Of a stretch of 64,000 nt of DNA, positions 35,196 through 44,744 are shown piece after piece (the first letter of the stretch is position 1; each line of letters begins with the position of its first letter). The notes under the pieces were generated by a model. That model had not been told where the DNA came from. It made no database searches and worked only from the letters and a program-made list of their open reading frames with translations. Made by a program: the position numbers and the translations under genes. Location: the NCBI RefSeq assembly GCF_002155145.1, contig NZ_CP021323.1, positions 1,674,001 through 1,738,000 of the forward strand. Reading direction: 5' to 3'. This stretch comes from Kushneria konosiri. Its GTDB lineage: Bacteria > Pseudomonadota > Gammaproteobacteria > Pseudomonadales > Halomonadaceae.

Positions 35196-35951
35196 TCAGG
35201 CGTCTGATGGCGCGTTGCCGGCGAGCACCTTGCGCAGAAAGCTGCGGGTGCGTTCATCACGCGGATGGGTGAAAAGCTCGGAAGGCGGCGCCTGCTCGAC
35301 GATGCGCCCGCCGTCCATGAACACGACCTGATCGGCCACTTCGCGGGCAAACTGCATCTCATGGGTCACCACGATCATGGTCTGCTGCTCGGCGGCGAGC
35401 TGCTTCATCAGGGCCAGCACTTCCTCGACCCACTCCGGGTCCAGCGCCGAGGTCGGCTCGTCAAACAGGATGACCTCGGCCTTCGCCGCCATGGCGCGGC
35501 CGATGCCGATGCGCTGCTGCTGCCCGCCGGACAGTGCGGCAGGATAAGCATCCGCCTTGTCGGCAAGGCCGATGCGCTCGAGGATCTCGCGTGCGCGCGC
35601 GTGCGCCTCGGCCTTTGACAGTCCCTCGACCACGATCATGCGCTCGGCAATGTTCTCCAGCGCCGTCTTGTGGGCAAAGAGGGCATAGTTCTGGAACACA
35701 AAAGCCGTGCGCCGGCGCAGACCGAGAATGTCGTCGCTGGTGGCGCGGGCAGCGTCCACGCTCAGATCGCCGACCGTCAGCTGCCCGGCATCGGGGCGCT
35801 CTAGGAAGTTGACGCAGCGCAGCAGGGTCGACTTGCCGGTGCCGGACGGGCCGATCACCACGATGATTTCGCCGCGCTCAAGCGACAGGTCAATCCCATC
35901 GAGCACGGTATGTTCGCCAAAGCGTTTGGTGATGCCCTTGAGTGCAATCAT
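35196..35951 (-). CDS. Polar amino acid ABC transporter ATP-binding protein
   Basis: A 251-residue ATPase of the HisP/GlnQ/TcyC type: Walker [11 protein letters not shown]-loop FVFQNYALF, signature [15 protein letters not shown], Walker [16 protein letters not shown]-loop VVTHEM. The ATG at 35951 overlaps the permease stop as ATGA, so it is preferred over the longer frame to 35996. It forms an importer with the permease and the binding protein upstream. Confidence 0.93.
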   Translation of the reverse strand: MIALKGITKRFGEHTVLDGIDLSLERGEIIVVIGPSGTGKSTLLRCVNFLERPDAGQLTVGDLSVDAARATSDDILGLRRRTAFVFQNYALFAHKTALENIAERMIVVEGLSKAEAHARAREILERIGLADKADAYPAALSGGQQQRIGIGRAMAAKAEVILFDEPTSALDPEWVEEVLALMKQLAAEQQTMIVVTHEMQFAREVADQVVFMDGGRIVEQAPPSELFTHPRDERTRSFLRKVLAGNAPSDA

Positions 35952-36622
35952 CGCTGGTAGGCCCGGTTGAGACGTTTTTCCAGCCGCTTCTGACACCAGG
36001 AGAGCGCCTCGACAATGATCCAGTAGATCACCGCCACGACCAGAAAGGCTTCGAAGTAGAGAAAGCTGCTGGCGGCTTCCTTCTGGGTGGCGCCCATCAG
36101 TTCGGTGACCCCCAGCGTAAAGGCCAGCGACGTCGACTTGATCATGTCGATGAAGTAGTTCATCAGCGTGGGCGTGGCCACCCGCGTGGCCTGGGGCAGG
36201 ATGATGCGGCGCATGGTCTGGAACTGGGTCATGCCGATCGACTGGGCGGCCTCGGTCTGGCTGCGATCAATGCCGGTGATGGCGGCACGGATCGATTCGG
36301 CCATGTAGGCCGAAAAGTGCAGCGTCAGGCCCATGATGGTCGCGGTTACGCCGTTGATCGAGACCAGAAAGGAGAGAAACTGCGGCAGCCCGTAATAAAA
36401 CAAAAAGAGCTGTACCAAAAGCGGGGTGCCGCGAAAAAACGAAATGAACAGTTTTGCGGCCTGATTGAGACCTGGCAGGCGCGAAACGCGAATGACGGCG
36501 AGCAGGCAGGACAGTATCAGGGCACAGGCCATGCCCGCGGCGGCCATGCCCAGCGTTAGCGGGAGATAGCCCAGCAGGACGGGCACCAGCCCGACCATGT
36601 AATCAAGGTTGAGTGCTTGCAT
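35948..36622 (-). CDS. Polar amino acid ABC transporter permease
   Basis: A 224-residue inner-membrane permease of the HisM/TcyB family with about five hydrophobic segments. It has the family motifs [23 protein letters not shown] and the EAA-like loop [25 protein letters not shown]. It sits between the ATPase gene (4-base overlap) and the binding-protein gene, from which it is separated by a hairpin. Confidence 0.94.
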   Translation of the reverse strand: MQALNLDYMVGLVPVLLGYLPLTLGMAAAGMACALILSCLLAVIRVSRLPGLNQAAKLFISFFRGTPLLVQLFLFYYGLPQFLSFLVSINGVTATIMGLTLHFSAYMAESIRAAITGIDRSQTEAAQSIGMTQFQTMRRIILPQATRVATPTLMNYFIDMIKSTSLAFTLGVTELMGATQKEAASSFLYFEAFLVVAVIYWIIVEALSWCQKRLEKRLNRAYQR

Positions 36623-36680
36623 GGCGATGCGCTTTAAAACGAGCGTCCCGCGTTAAAAGCCTGCGAGACGCCTGAGGGTG

Positions 36681-36710
36681 AAAACAAAATGCCCCGGACA
36701 TGCCGGGGCC
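36681..36710 (-). terminator. Hairpin between binding-protein and permease genes
   Basis: Minus strand GCCCCGG-CATGT-CCGGGGC followed by ATTTTGTTTT. Such a hairpin would reduce read-through, giving more binding protein than permease and ATPase. Confidence 0.65.
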
Positions 36711-36732
36711 ATTGGGCAGAGCATAGCGCTGA

Positions 36733-37545
36733 TCAGCTGTTGCTGCCGGTCTTTTCCGATCCTTCGGACTGCGGGGCTTCGGTGATGTCGCTGTCAAACC
36801 ACTTCTCGGAAATGGCCTTGAGCTCGCCGTTCTCACGCAGGGTGTCGAGGGCCTTGTTCACGCGGTCGCGCTGGGCGCGGCCCTTTTCGTCGTCACGAAA
36901 CGGCAGGGCGTTCTCGATTTTGGAAAAGGGCTGACCGGCCAGCTGCAGTGGCAGCGGCTTGTCCTTGATCACCTGGGCGGCGCTGGTGCGGTCCATCACG
37001 AAGGCGTCGGCACGGCCGAGCGCCACGTCCTGCTCGATGTTGGACTCATAGGTCTTGAGGTTGATCTCATCGGCGTAGGGCAACTCCTTGAGCAGGGTCT
37101 CGTAGTTCGAGCCCAGATTCATGATGACCGTCTTGCCCTTGAGATCTTCCACACCGTGGATGCTGTCGTTGCCCTTTTTGACCACGACCTGAGCACCGTC
37201 ATAGACGTAGGGCTCGGAGAAGGCATACTTGGCCTGGCGCTCCGGTGTGATGGTGATCTGGTTGGCGATGGTATCGATGCGACCGGAATCCAGCATGCCG
37301 GCCAGACCCGAGAAGCTGGCGGTCACGAACTGGATGTCATCACCGGTCTGCTTGCCGATGGCGTTCATGACATCGACTTCAAAGCCCTGGAGTTTGTCAT
37401 GATCGACAAACGTGAAGGGGTAGTAGCCACCGGACATGCCCACGCGCAGCGTCTCGGCCTGAGCCGCCGTGGCAGTACCCATGAACGTGGCCAGTCCCAG
37501 TGAGGTGATGGCCAGCGTGCGCGCCAGAGTCTTGAAAGCCGTCAT
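36733..37545 (-). CDS. Polar amino acid (possibly cystine) ABC transporter binding protein
   Basis: A 270-residue periplasmic binding protein of the SBP_bac_3 family with a signal peptide (cleavage near TAAQA). The mature part has ETLRVGMSGGYYPFTFVDHDKLQGFEVDVMNAIGK and FSGLAGMLDSGRIDTIANQITITPERQAKYAFSEPYVYDG. The overall pattern is like FliY/TcyA cystine binders, but the ligand is an inference. AAGGAG lies 8 bases before the ATG at 37545. A 13-base palindrome lies just upstream. Confidence 0.92.
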   Translation of the reverse strand: MTAFKTLARTLAITSLGLATFMGTATAAQAETLRVGMSGGYYPFTFVDHDKLQGFEVDVMNAIGKQTGDDIQFVTASFSGLAGMLDSGRIDTIANQITITPERQAKYAFSEPYVYDGAQVVVKKGNDSIHGVEDLKGKTVIMNLGSNYETLLKELPYADEINLKTYESNIEQDVALGRADAFVMDRTSAAQVIKDKPLPLQLAGQPFSKIENALPFRDDEKGRAQRDRVNKALDTLRENGELKAISEKWFDSDITEAPQSEGSEKTGSNS

Positions 37546-37607
37546 GTCATGCTCCTTTAAACGGGGAGGCGCCTGCCGGCGCCGAATGCCGTTAGCGTAC
37601 CTCAACC

Positions 37608-37620
37608 TTCCTTAAAGGAA
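37608..37620. promoter_or_regulatory. Palindrome upstream of amino acid binding-protein gene
   Basis: TTCCTTAAAGGAA (6-bp arms, one-base centre) lies about 63 bases before the binding-protein start, within an AT-rich promoter-like stretch (37608-37665). It may be an operator, but its regulator is unknown. Confidence 0.35.
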
Positions 37621-37799
37621 TAAGAAAAAGTTTTTATATGCGAAGAGGTTTTTAACTATAGCGCCATTGCGGCACAGGGCTGACGCGTATTCAGCGCTTG
37701 CCGAAATGTTGTCAAGGCGGCGTTGTGTTCGTGGGATGGTCCCGCTGGCGGGACGATGTTCCGGGATTGATCAAACGCAACAGGGAAGGCAGCGAGGCA

Positions 37800-38330
37800 T
37801 CAGAAGGATGCCAGGCTTGGGTCTGACTCGTTATCAAGCTGATTGGCCAGCACCATCTCGATGAAATCGGCAATGATGTCCTGCACGCGGTCCTGGGTGA
37901 GATTGCCACACGAAATCCAGGACTCTCCCTGCTCCTCGTGGCGGTGGTGCTTCATGAAGCTGCGATCAATGCGCAGGCCGTCGTGATCGGGATCATGGCT
38001 GATACGCAGATGATTGAAGTTGGTAAAGCCCCGTTTCATGGTGACGTGCTGAACCGGCAGCAGATGAAACTCGACAGCCTCGATTTCGCGGGTGCTGGAG
38101 TCATTTTCGCAGTGCACATGAATTTCGCTGGCATAGTGATTGCTGCCGGCGATATCGCGCGCCCATTCCATGGCAGGAATCAGAATGCGCTGGGCAATCT
38201 CGTCAAAGTTTGCCGACTCTTCAGGTTCAGCATCATCGCCCTGTTCCTGGATGGAGTGAGGACGCAGTGAGGAGCCCCTGCTGCTGACCTGCTGCTCATA
38301 GTGTTTGAATACGCGGTTCAGGTCTTTCAT
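37800..38330 (-). CDS. Conserved-looking hypothetical protein
   Basis: A 176-residue soluble, acidic protein with no signal peptide or membrane segment. I do not recognise a family. Visible parts: a predicted helical start (MKDLNRVFKHYEQQV), a low-complexity acidic linker (EQGDDAEPEESANFDE), and a mixed alpha/beta core (IHVHCENDSSTREIEAVEFHLLPVQHVTMKRGFTNFNHLRIS). It ends with VQDIIADFIEMVLANQL. GAAGG and AGAGG lie upstream of the ATG. It stands alone, between the amino acid ABC genes and pheC. Confidence 0.75.
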   Translation of the reverse strand: MKDLNRVFKHYEQQVSSRGSSLRPHSIQEQGDDAEPEESANFDEIAQRILIPAMEWARDIAGSNHYASEIHVHCENDSSTREIEAVEFHLLPVQHVTMKRGFTNFNHLRISHDPDHDGLRIDRSFMKHHRHEEQGESWISCGNLTQDRVQDIIADFIEMVLANQLDNESDPSLASF

Positions 38331-38738
38331 ATTCCTCTGCCTTCAGTGCGCCGCGTGAGCGGTTCGAATGTCGGGTCAAGAAGTGAGGGGGAGATGCCGG
38401 AGTTAAAACGGTTTCAAGACGTATGGAGCGGACGCTGGCCCTCCCTTTCACGGCTCGAGATGCCATGATGAATGGGAGATATCCGGGCATTGATATCACG
38501 CTTTAAGGCCAGAGGCTACCTTACAGTATCGCCGTCATTCCTTAACACAGGTTATCAATCTGTATCGGTTTCAAAAACCATAAAGCGTTGTGAACCAGAG
38601 ACATGGCCAGTTCCGGAGGCTTTGGCCGCTCTGGGGATTTGATGGCATGAACAGAGACTATGAAACCGTTTTGTTTCAGCTATCGAAAAAGATGGGTCAT
38701 CCCGAAGTGGGCATTCCCCTCAAAACGGTTGCTGCCTG
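38331..38738. other. 408-base intergenic region upstream of hypothetical gene
   Basis: No supported gene. It contains the upstream region of the hypothetical gene at 37800-38330 and, at its far end, an inverted repeat of AACCGTTTTG (38664-38673 and 38721-38730) just past the pheC stop. A possible 34-codon frame at 38647 lacks a good ribosome-binding site. Confidence 0.5.
38664..38730. repeat. Inverted repeat downstream of pheC
   Basis: Perfect 10-base arms AACCGTTTTG/CAAAACGGTT are separated by 47 bases. It begins 9 bases after the pheC stop on the minus strand. It could be a transcript-end structure, but it is not followed by a T tract. Confidence 0.4.
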
Positions 38739-39626
38739 TCAATCTGCCTGACGCTGCCAGTCGTACTCAAGCCAGTGCTTGAGTTGTTCATCAAAGGTGC
38801 CGCTTTCACTGAGCTGGCGCAGCCACTGATCAACAAAGAGCTTGAGGTCCATGTCCTTTGGCAAGAGGACTGCCTTTTCGGAGAAATTGAACGGCTGGTC
38901 GGGATGGATGGCACACAGCTCGGGATGAAGATTGGCCTGCAGGCGCGTCTCGATGGCATCAGTCATCATCAGATCCGCCTTGCCCTGCACAATCTGATCG
39001 AAAATGGTGACGTTGTCGTCGTAGTCGACAATCGTGGCCTCTTGCAGATGCGCACGGGCGAAGCGCTCGTTGGTACCGCCGGGATTGACGATGACGCGAA
39101 CGCCGGGCTGGTCGATCTGTTCAAGCGTTTGATAGTTTGATTGATCATCACATCGAGCGATCGGGGTCTTGCCATCGCGCTGATAGGGCGTGGAAAACCA
39201 GGCGTTTTTCTGACGATCCAGATTGACCGAGATGCCACTCATGGCGATGTCGAAGCGGTGGTTCTGAAAGTCCTGCATCAGGGTGGGCCAGCTGGTGGGC
39301 ACCAGCTCAAGCGTGACGCCAAGCGTCTGCGCCAGATTGGCCGCCATGTCCGGATCAAGGCCGATAAAGCGATCGTCATCGGTGCGATAGCTGAAGGGCT
39401 TGTAGTCGCCGGTAGTACCCACCTTCAGCGTGCCGCGCTCGATGATCTTGTCCAGCGCAGAGGGCTCGGGGCTATCGGCCGCCTCGGCGTGTGGGGCAAG
39501 GCAGACGCCCAGCATCAACGTCAGGGCCGCAATCCAGAGGGTGGCCGCCAGCAGAGCAGAAGAAAGACGACGCGCCGGCAGGGTGCGGGCATGTGCGCGC
39601 AGCAGTCGAACCATGAGATGTTCCAT
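38739..39626 (-). CDS. pheC: Periplasmic cyclohexadienyl (prephenate/arogenate) dehydratase
   Basis: A 295-residue exported protein built on the SBP_bac_3 fold but matching PheC, which converts prephenate to phenylpyruvate or arogenate to phenylalanine in the periplasm. Characteristic segments: LKVGTTGDYKPFSYRTDDDRFIGLD, VPTSWPTLMQDF, FDIAMSGISVNLDRQ, DGKTPIARCDD, VIVNPGGTNERFARAHL, KADLMMTDAIETRLQ. The N-terminal hydrophobic segment (about 23-48) is a signal peptide. The start could also be 39614 (MVRLLRAH), which has GGAAC 8 bases upstream. It is easily mis-annotated as an ABC binding protein; no permease or ATPase is adjacent. Confidence 0.85.
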   Translation of the reverse strand: MEHLMVRLLRAHARTLPARRLSSALLAATLWIAALTLMLGVCLAPHAEAADSPEPSALDKIIERGTLKVGTTGDYKPFSYRTDDDRFIGLDPDMAANLAQTLGVTLELVPTSWPTLMQDFQNHRFDIAMSGISVNLDRQKNAWFSTPYQRDGKTPIARCDDQSNYQTLEQIDQPGVRVIVNPGGTNERFARAHLQEATIVDYDDNVTIFDQIVQGKADLMMTDAIETRLQANLHPELCAIHPDQPFNFSEKAVLLPKDMDLKLFVDQWLRQLSESGTFDEQLKHWLEYDWQRQAD

Positions 39627-39819
39627 CGCAGAGTAAATCCGGTCAAAAACACCGGATGGGCATTGTGTTATCAGACATCAGAAAATGCGTCGACGCGGGA
39701 GGGTACGCTGATTGCGCGCCGTTGGCGACCCTGCCTGGGCCAATGTTGAATGTACCAGGGGAACAGGCTCGCCCGGCGATGACGCCGAGCGGCTCTGTGG
39801 GTTTTGGCTGAGGTATCGG

Positions 39820-42036
39820 TCACACTACCCGAAACTCGATCTCCTGCCCGCTTTGCGAGCACCCGCCGATCTGCACCCGAAACAGTCCTGGCTCCTGCAT
39901 ATGTTCGAGCTCGGCGTTTAAAAAGCCGCGCATATCAGGGGTAATCCGGAAGGTAACGCGTTCGCACGTCCCTGGTGCCAGTTCGAGACGCTGGAAACCT
40001 TTAAGTTCACGCAGCGGCCGCACGACGCTGGCATGTACGTCCTGCAGGTAGAGCTGCACCACCTCGATGCCGTCCCGCTCGCCGGTATTGGTGACGGCAA
40101 GGCTTACCTCGAGGGTGTCGTCGAGCCCGATCTCCGAGCACGTCGTCTCGAGCGCGCCATATTCGAACGTGGTATAGGAGAGCCCGAAGCCGAAGGGGTA
40201 GAGCGGGGCGTTGGGGATATCCAGATACTTGGAGGCGTATTTGGGATCGACTCCCTTTGGCCGGCCGGTGTTGAAGGCGTTGTAGTAGACCGGAATCTGG
40301 CCGACGCTTGCTGGAAAGCTCATCGGCAGCTTGCCCGAAGGATTCACGTCACCGAACAGCACGTCCGCCACGGCGTTGCCCGCTTCGGTACCCGGCCACC
40401 AGGCTTCCAGAATGGCTGGTGCGATCTCATCAAGCTCGGTCAGCGCCAGCGGTCGGCCGTTGAACAATACGGTGGCGATAGGCATGTCGCCGGCAGCTTC
40501 CAGTACCCGGCGGGCGAGTTCAAGCTGCGCCCCGGGCAGACCGATGTCGGCCCGGCTGGCGGCCTCATCGGCGTCCGCTTCGTCCTCACCGAGTGCCAGC
40601 ACCACGGCGTCGGCCTGGCGCACCAGCTCCAGTGCCGCCTCGATGCCGGATGTATCGGTATCCCCGATCCGGTTGGAAGCGCCCTCGGCGTAGAGGATCA
40701 CCGCGTCCTCGACGAGCCGGTTGGCCAGACCTTCGCTCAGGGTGACGGTGTCGTTGTGATCGCCGTTGCCGTGCCAAGAGCCGATCAGTCGCCGCGTATT
40801 ACCCAGTGGGCCAATGAGGGCGATTTTTTTGTGCCGGTCATTCAGCGGCAGCACATTGCCCTCATTTTTCAGCAGCACCATCGATTCACGCGCCTGTTCG
40901 CGGGCGGCGCGGCGGTGGGCGTCACTCAGCAAACACTCGGCTTCGCGGTCATCATTGGCGTAGCGGTACGGGTCCTCAAACAGGCCAAGCGCGGCCTTGA
41001 GCCAGAGAATGCGCCGCACCGCTTCGTCGATGCGCGCTTCCTCGACCTGTCCGTTCTGGACCAGATCATTCAGCGTCTTGATGAAATAGCTGGACTGCAT
41101 GTCCATGTCGACGCCGGCGTTGACCGCCTTGCGTGAGGCTTCTGAAGCATTGGCGGCGACGCCGTGCTGTTCCAGTTCCATGATGGCGGTGTAGTCGGTC
41201 ACCACCATGCCTTCAAAGCGCCATTCGCGGCGCAAAATCTGATCAAGCAGCAGCGGGTGGCAGGTGGCCGGGAGGGCGTTAAGGGTGTTGAACGCCGTCA
41301 TGACGCTGGCACAGCCTTCCTCGAGCGCGGCCAGAAAGGGCGGCAGGTAGATCGAGCGCAGCCGCCACTCGGACATGTCGACGGTGTTGTACTCTCGACC
41401 GGCCTCTACCGCGCCGTAGGCGGCGTAGTGCTTGACGCAGGCGGCAAGCGTGTCGATGGCGCCGGGGTCACGCCCCTGAATGCCGCGTACCTGGGCCCGC
41501 GCGATCAGCGACGTCAGGTAGGTGTCTTCGCCGGCGCCTTCCATGACCCGTCCCCAGCGCGGATCACGGGCGACGTCCACCATCGGCGCGAAGGTCCAGT
41601 GCACGCCCGAGGCGGCGCCTTCAATGGCCATGATGCGGGCGGCGCGTTCGATGCCCTCGAGATGCCAGCTGGCGGCCTGACCGAGCGGAATCGGGAAGAT
41701 GGTGCGAAAGCCGTGGATGATGTCGTAACCAAACAGCAGCGGAATACCAAGCCGTGAGTGTTCCACCGCCTGCTTTTGCAGCTCGCGGGTGAAGTCGACC
41801 CCGAAGGCGTTGAACACCGAGCCGACCCGACCTTCCCGCACGTCCGCCTCGATCTCGGTATTGGCCGGCGCCCCTGTGGTATCGCGACTGCCGGCCACCT
41901 GATTCATCTGGCCGATCTTCTCTTCCAGTGTCATCTGGCACAGCAGCGCTTCAACCTGTTCCTTCAATGCGCTATCGCGCTTTTGATCTGCCCCGAAGGG
42001 CCGCCCCACCGCCTTGTCTGACCACGTTGCCGCCAT
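39820..42036 (-). CDS. bglX: Glycoside hydrolase family 3 beta-glucosidase (BglX-like), no signal peptide
   Basis: A 738-residue GH3 enzyme with N-terminal TIM-barrel (GYDIIHGFRTIFPIPLGQ, KHYAAYGAVEAGREYNTVDMSEWRLRSIYLPPF), the nucleophile Asp in VVTDYTA (about D281), a C-terminal alpha/beta domain and a fibronectin III-like end. E. coli BglX is periplasmic, but this protein begins MAATWSDKAVGRPFG without a signal peptide, so it appears cytoplasmic. GAGGGAGG precedes the ATG at 42036. It starts 11 bases after the egtD stop and is probably co-transcribed with it. Confidence 0.93.
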   Translation of the reverse strand: MAATWSDKAVGRPFGADQKRDSALKEQVEALLCQMTLEEKIGQMNQVAGSRDTTGAPANTEIEADVREGRVGSVFNAFGVDFTRELQKQAVEHSRLGIPLLFGYDIIHGFRTIFPIPLGQAASWHLEGIERAARIMAIEGAASGVHWTFAPMVDVARDPRWGRVMEGAGEDTYLTSLIARAQVRGIQGRDPGAIDTLAACVKHYAAYGAVEAGREYNTVDMSEWRLRSIYLPPFLAALEEGCASVMTAFNTLNALPATCHPLLLDQILRREWRFEGMVVTDYTAIMELEQHGVAANASEASRKAVNAGVDMDMQSSYFIKTLNDLVQNGQVEEARIDEAVRRILWLKAALGLFEDPYRYANDDREAECLLSDAHRRAAREQARESMVLLKNEGNVLPLNDRHKKIALIGPLGNTRRLIGSWHGNGDHNDTVTLSEGLANRLVEDAVILYAEGASNRIGDTDTSGIEAALELVRQADAVVLALGEDEADADEAASRADIGLPGAQLELARRVLEAAGDMPIATVLFNGRPLALTELDEIAPAILEAWWPGTEAGNAVADVLFGDVNPSGKLPMSFPASVGQIPVYYNAFNTGRPKGVDPKYASKYLDIPNAPLYPFGFGLSYTTFEYGALETTCSEIGLDDTLEVSLAVTNTGERDGIEVVQLYLQDVHASVVRPLRELKGFQRLELAPGTCERVTFRITPDMRGFLNAELEHMQEPGLFRVQIGGCSQSGQEIEFRVV

Positions 42037-42047
42037 TGCTGCCTCCC

Positions 42048-43055
42048 TCAGGCCAAGCGTTCGAAGTAGTGCACGTCAAAGAGTCCTTCATCGTCACACC
42101 AGTGCGCGCGCGTTTGAAAACCCGCGTGTCCGGCGAGTTTTTCAAAGCCCTCGCGGCTGTATTTCCAGGAGTTTTCGGTGTGAATGTGCTCCCCGGTTTC
42201 CAGCGAGATGATCTGGTCATCCAAACGGAAGGTCTGGTCGCGCTGGCAGACAAGGTGCATCTCGATGCGCGAGGCAGCCTCGTTGTAAAAGGCCAGATGC
42301 TCGAAATCCTCAGGCGAGACCTCGGCGCCCAGCTCATCACGCAGGCGGTGGATCAGGTTGAGATTGAACTCGCGCGTCACACCGGCGGCGTCGTTGTAGG
42401 CGGCTTCCAGACGATCGCGATCCTTGATGCGATCGACCCCGATCAAAAGCCCGCCGCCGGGGGGCAGCTGGTCATGAATCTGCTCCAGCAGCGTCATCGC
42501 CTCGCGCGGGGTGAAGTTGCCGATCGAGGAACCGGGGAAAAACACCACCGGCCGGGCATCGCCTTCCAGTGCCGGCAGGCTGAACGGCGCGGTGAAGTCG
42601 GCGCACAGGGCGTGCACCGAAAGCCAGGGGTAGTCATTGGCCAGACGGTGGGTGCTCTCCAGCAGAAAATCTCGTGAGATATCCACACCCATATAGTGAC
42701 GTGGACGCAGGGCATCGAGCAGCAGTCGAATCTTGTGGGAGGCGCCGCTGCCCAGCTCGATCAGATCAATGTTCTGACCCACACACTCGGCGATGTCCGA
42801 CACCGAACGCTCAAGAATCGTTTCCTCGGTGCGGGTGGGGTAGTACTCCGGCTGCTGACAGATCCGGTCGAACAGCTCGGAGCCGCGGTGATCATAAAAG
42901 TGCTTGGGCGAGATCCAGCGGGGCGAGTCGGTCAGCCCGAGGGTGATGGCCTCCAGCAGGCTCTGTTCCCCGTCAGCGTCTGTCATCTGATCGTGAAACC
43001 ACACCCGGTGGCGATTGCTCGGCGAGGAAAACGCGGTGGAGAGTGCCTGTGACAT
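42048..43055 (-). CDS. egtD: L-histidine N-alpha-methyltransferase (ergothioneine synthesis)
   Basis: A 335-residue SAM-dependent enzyme that trimethylates histidine to hercynine. Motifs: FYDHRGSELFDRICQQPEYYPTRTEETIL, IDLIELGSGASHKIRLLL (SAM site), YMGVDISRDFL, VVFFPGSSIGNFTPREA and ENSWKYSREGFEKLA. Downstream of egtB by 82 bases and followed by the GH3 gene. Only egtB and egtD of the mycobacterial five-gene set are present here. Confidence 0.96.
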   Translation of the reverse strand: MSQALSTAFSSPSNRHRVWFHDQMTDADGEQSLLEAITLGLTDSPRWISPKHFYDHRGSELFDRICQQPEYYPTRTEETILERSVSDIAECVGQNIDLIELGSGASHKIRLLLDALRPRHYMGVDISRDFLLESTHRLANDYPWLSVHALCADFTAPFSLPALEGDARPVVFFPGSSIGNFTPREAMTLLEQIHDQLPPGGGLLIGVDRIKDRDRLEAAYNDAAGVTREFNLNLIHRLRDELGAEVSPEDFEHLAFYNEAASRIEMHLVCQRDQTFRLDDQIISLETGEHIHTENSWKYSREGFEKLAGHAGFQTRAHWCDDEGLFDVHYFERLA

Positions 43056-43137
43056 GACAGCCGGTCCTTTTGTCAGGAAGTCCAGTGATCAGGGAGTTCA
43101 GGTCAAGCCGCGCCACACGGGCGCGGACGGTACAGGA

Positions 43138-44523
43138 TCAAATATCGCGCGCCAGCCGAATGCCGGAGAAGGCCCAGCGCGCCTGGGGCGGGAAGAAATT
43201 GCGATAGCTTGCCCGGATATGATCGCCGGGCGTGGCACAACAGCCGCCGCGCAGCACCATCTGACCGGACATGAACTTGCCGTTGTATTCGCCAAGGCTG
43301 CCTTCCAGCGGCGTAAAGCCCGGGTAGGGCAGAAAGGCGCTGCCGGTCCACTCCCAGACATCGCCATAGAGCTGCTGTGGGCCCTGACGCCGTGCGCCGG
43401 CACTCGCCTGCGGTTGCAGCACCTCGTCTTCGACAAAGTGACCGTCCGTTGGCTGGTCTTCCGCGGCGGTTTCCCATTCGGCCTCGGTCGGCAGGCGGGC
43501 ACCGGCCCAGCGCGCATAGGCATCGGCTTCATAGAAGCTGACATGACACACCGGCGCGTTCAGATCGACCGGCACCAGTCCCCCCAGACTCATGGTATGC
43601 CAGCGGCCGTCGACCCTTTGCCAGTACTCGGGGGCCTGCCAGCCGGTCTGGTGGATCAGGTGCCAGCCATCAGACAGCCAAAGCTCGGTGCGCGAGTAGC
43701 CACCGTCTTCGATGAACTTGATGAATTCGGCGTTGGTGACCGGGCGGTCGGCCAGCTCGAACTCGGCCACGTACTGGCGGTGGCGTGGCGTTTCGCTGTC
43801 AAACACGAAGCCCTGACCGTCATGATCAAAGGCGGACTCGGTGGGGTAGTCCGCCCCGATCTGACGCACCCCGGCGGCATAGCGGTGCCAGCGCGGTTCA
43901 TTGTTTACAGGGTCATTGTCTACAGGAGCATTGTCGTCATGGGCGGTAGGCGCCTGCTCGGCATTGGCCAGAAGCGTCTGGCGGATGTCGTCGCGGTAGA
44001 CCGGGTGCAGCGGGTTGCAGGAGAGAATGTGGCGGATATCCATCACCAGCAGCTCCTGATGCTGCTGTTCGTGGTGCAGACCGATCTCGAGACGATCGAT
44101 GATCTCATCAAGATGCTCAGGCGGCGGCGCACTTAAAAGCCGTTCCATCTCCTGGTCGATGTGGGCGCGAAACTGGTAGACCTGCTTGACCGTGGGGCGC
44201 GAGATGGTGCCGCGCAGATGCCGTGGAAACGGCGTGCCGTGGGTTTCGTAGTAGGAATTGAACAGAAAGTCATACGCCGGATCAGGCGTTTGATAATCCT
44301 TTAAATAAGGCGTGAGGATGAAGGCTTCAAAAAACCAGCTGACGTGCGCCAGATGCCACTTTGGCGGGCTGACATCCGCCATGCTCTGGACCATATAGTC
44401 CTCGGTCTCGAGCGGGGCGCACAGGGTTTCGCTGGCGCTTCGCACACGCTGAAAGCGGCGCAGCCACTCGAGGGTATGGGCGGCGTCAGCGGTATTGATT
44501 GGTGCCCGGGTTGTCTGGGTCAT
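43138..44523 (-). CDS. egtB: Ergothioneine biosynthesis sulfoxide synthase
   Basis: A 461-residue iron enzyme joining a cysteine-derived sulfur to hercynine. The N-terminal DinB-like domain carries iron ligands in KWHLAHVSWFFE and GLHHEQQHQELL. The C-terminal formylglycine-generating-enzyme/sulfatase-modifying fold contains RPVTNAEFIKFIEDGGYSRTELWLSDGW and LRGGCCATPGDHIRASYRNFF. A short Asn/Asp/Pro-rich insert (DDNAPVDNDPVNNEP) lies between the domains. AAGGA lies 6 bases before the ATG. First gene of the egtB-egtD-bglX-like unit. Confidence 0.95.
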   Translation of the reverse strand: MTQTTRAPINTADAAHTLEWLRRFQRVRSASETLCAPLETEDYMVQSMADVSPPKWHLAHVSWFFEAFILTPYLKDYQTPDPAYDFLFNSYYETHGTPFPRHLRGTISRPTVKQVYQFRAHIDQEMERLLSAPPPEHLDEIIDRLEIGLHHEQQHQELLVMDIRHILSCNPLHPVYRDDIRQTLLANAEQAPTAHDDNAPVDNDPVNNEPRWHRYAAGVRQIGADYPTESAFDHDGQGFVFDSETPRHRQYVAEFELADRPVTNAEFIKFIEDGGYSRTELWLSDGWHLIHQTGWQAPEYWQRVDGRWHTMSLGGLVPVDLNAPVCHVSFYEADAYARWAGARLPTEAEWETAAEDQPTDGHFVEDEVLQPQASAGARRQGPQQLYGDVWEWTGSAFLPYPGFTPLEGSLGEYNGKFMSGQMVLRGGCCATPGDHIRASYRNFFPPQARWAFSGIRLARDI

Positions 44524-44744
44524 GAGGGGTCCTTTGATGAAGTCGCATCAACGGGTGAACAGGGGGCGCCCTGCGACGCCATCGGCAGAGCGTATGTGTT
44601 TTCAGCGTAGCAATGCCTCGCCGGCGTGCCCTGCCGGATGTCCGGAAATTTGTCACGGTGGGTAAGGGGATGTGACGCCATTCCTGCATGATGAAGTGCT
44701 AGACTGCGGCGCTACTCATCCCTCCCGCCGGTTATCAGGTCCTC

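Noticed and set aside
38647-38751. Possible 34-residue frame MNRDYETVLFQLSKKMGHPEVG...
   Set aside because: Weak ribosome-binding site, no recognised family, and its end overlaps pheC on the other strand.
38739-39626. Annotation of this gene as an amino acid ABC transporter binding protein
   Set aside because: The fold is shared, but the sequence follows PheC throughout and no permease or ATPase is adjacent.
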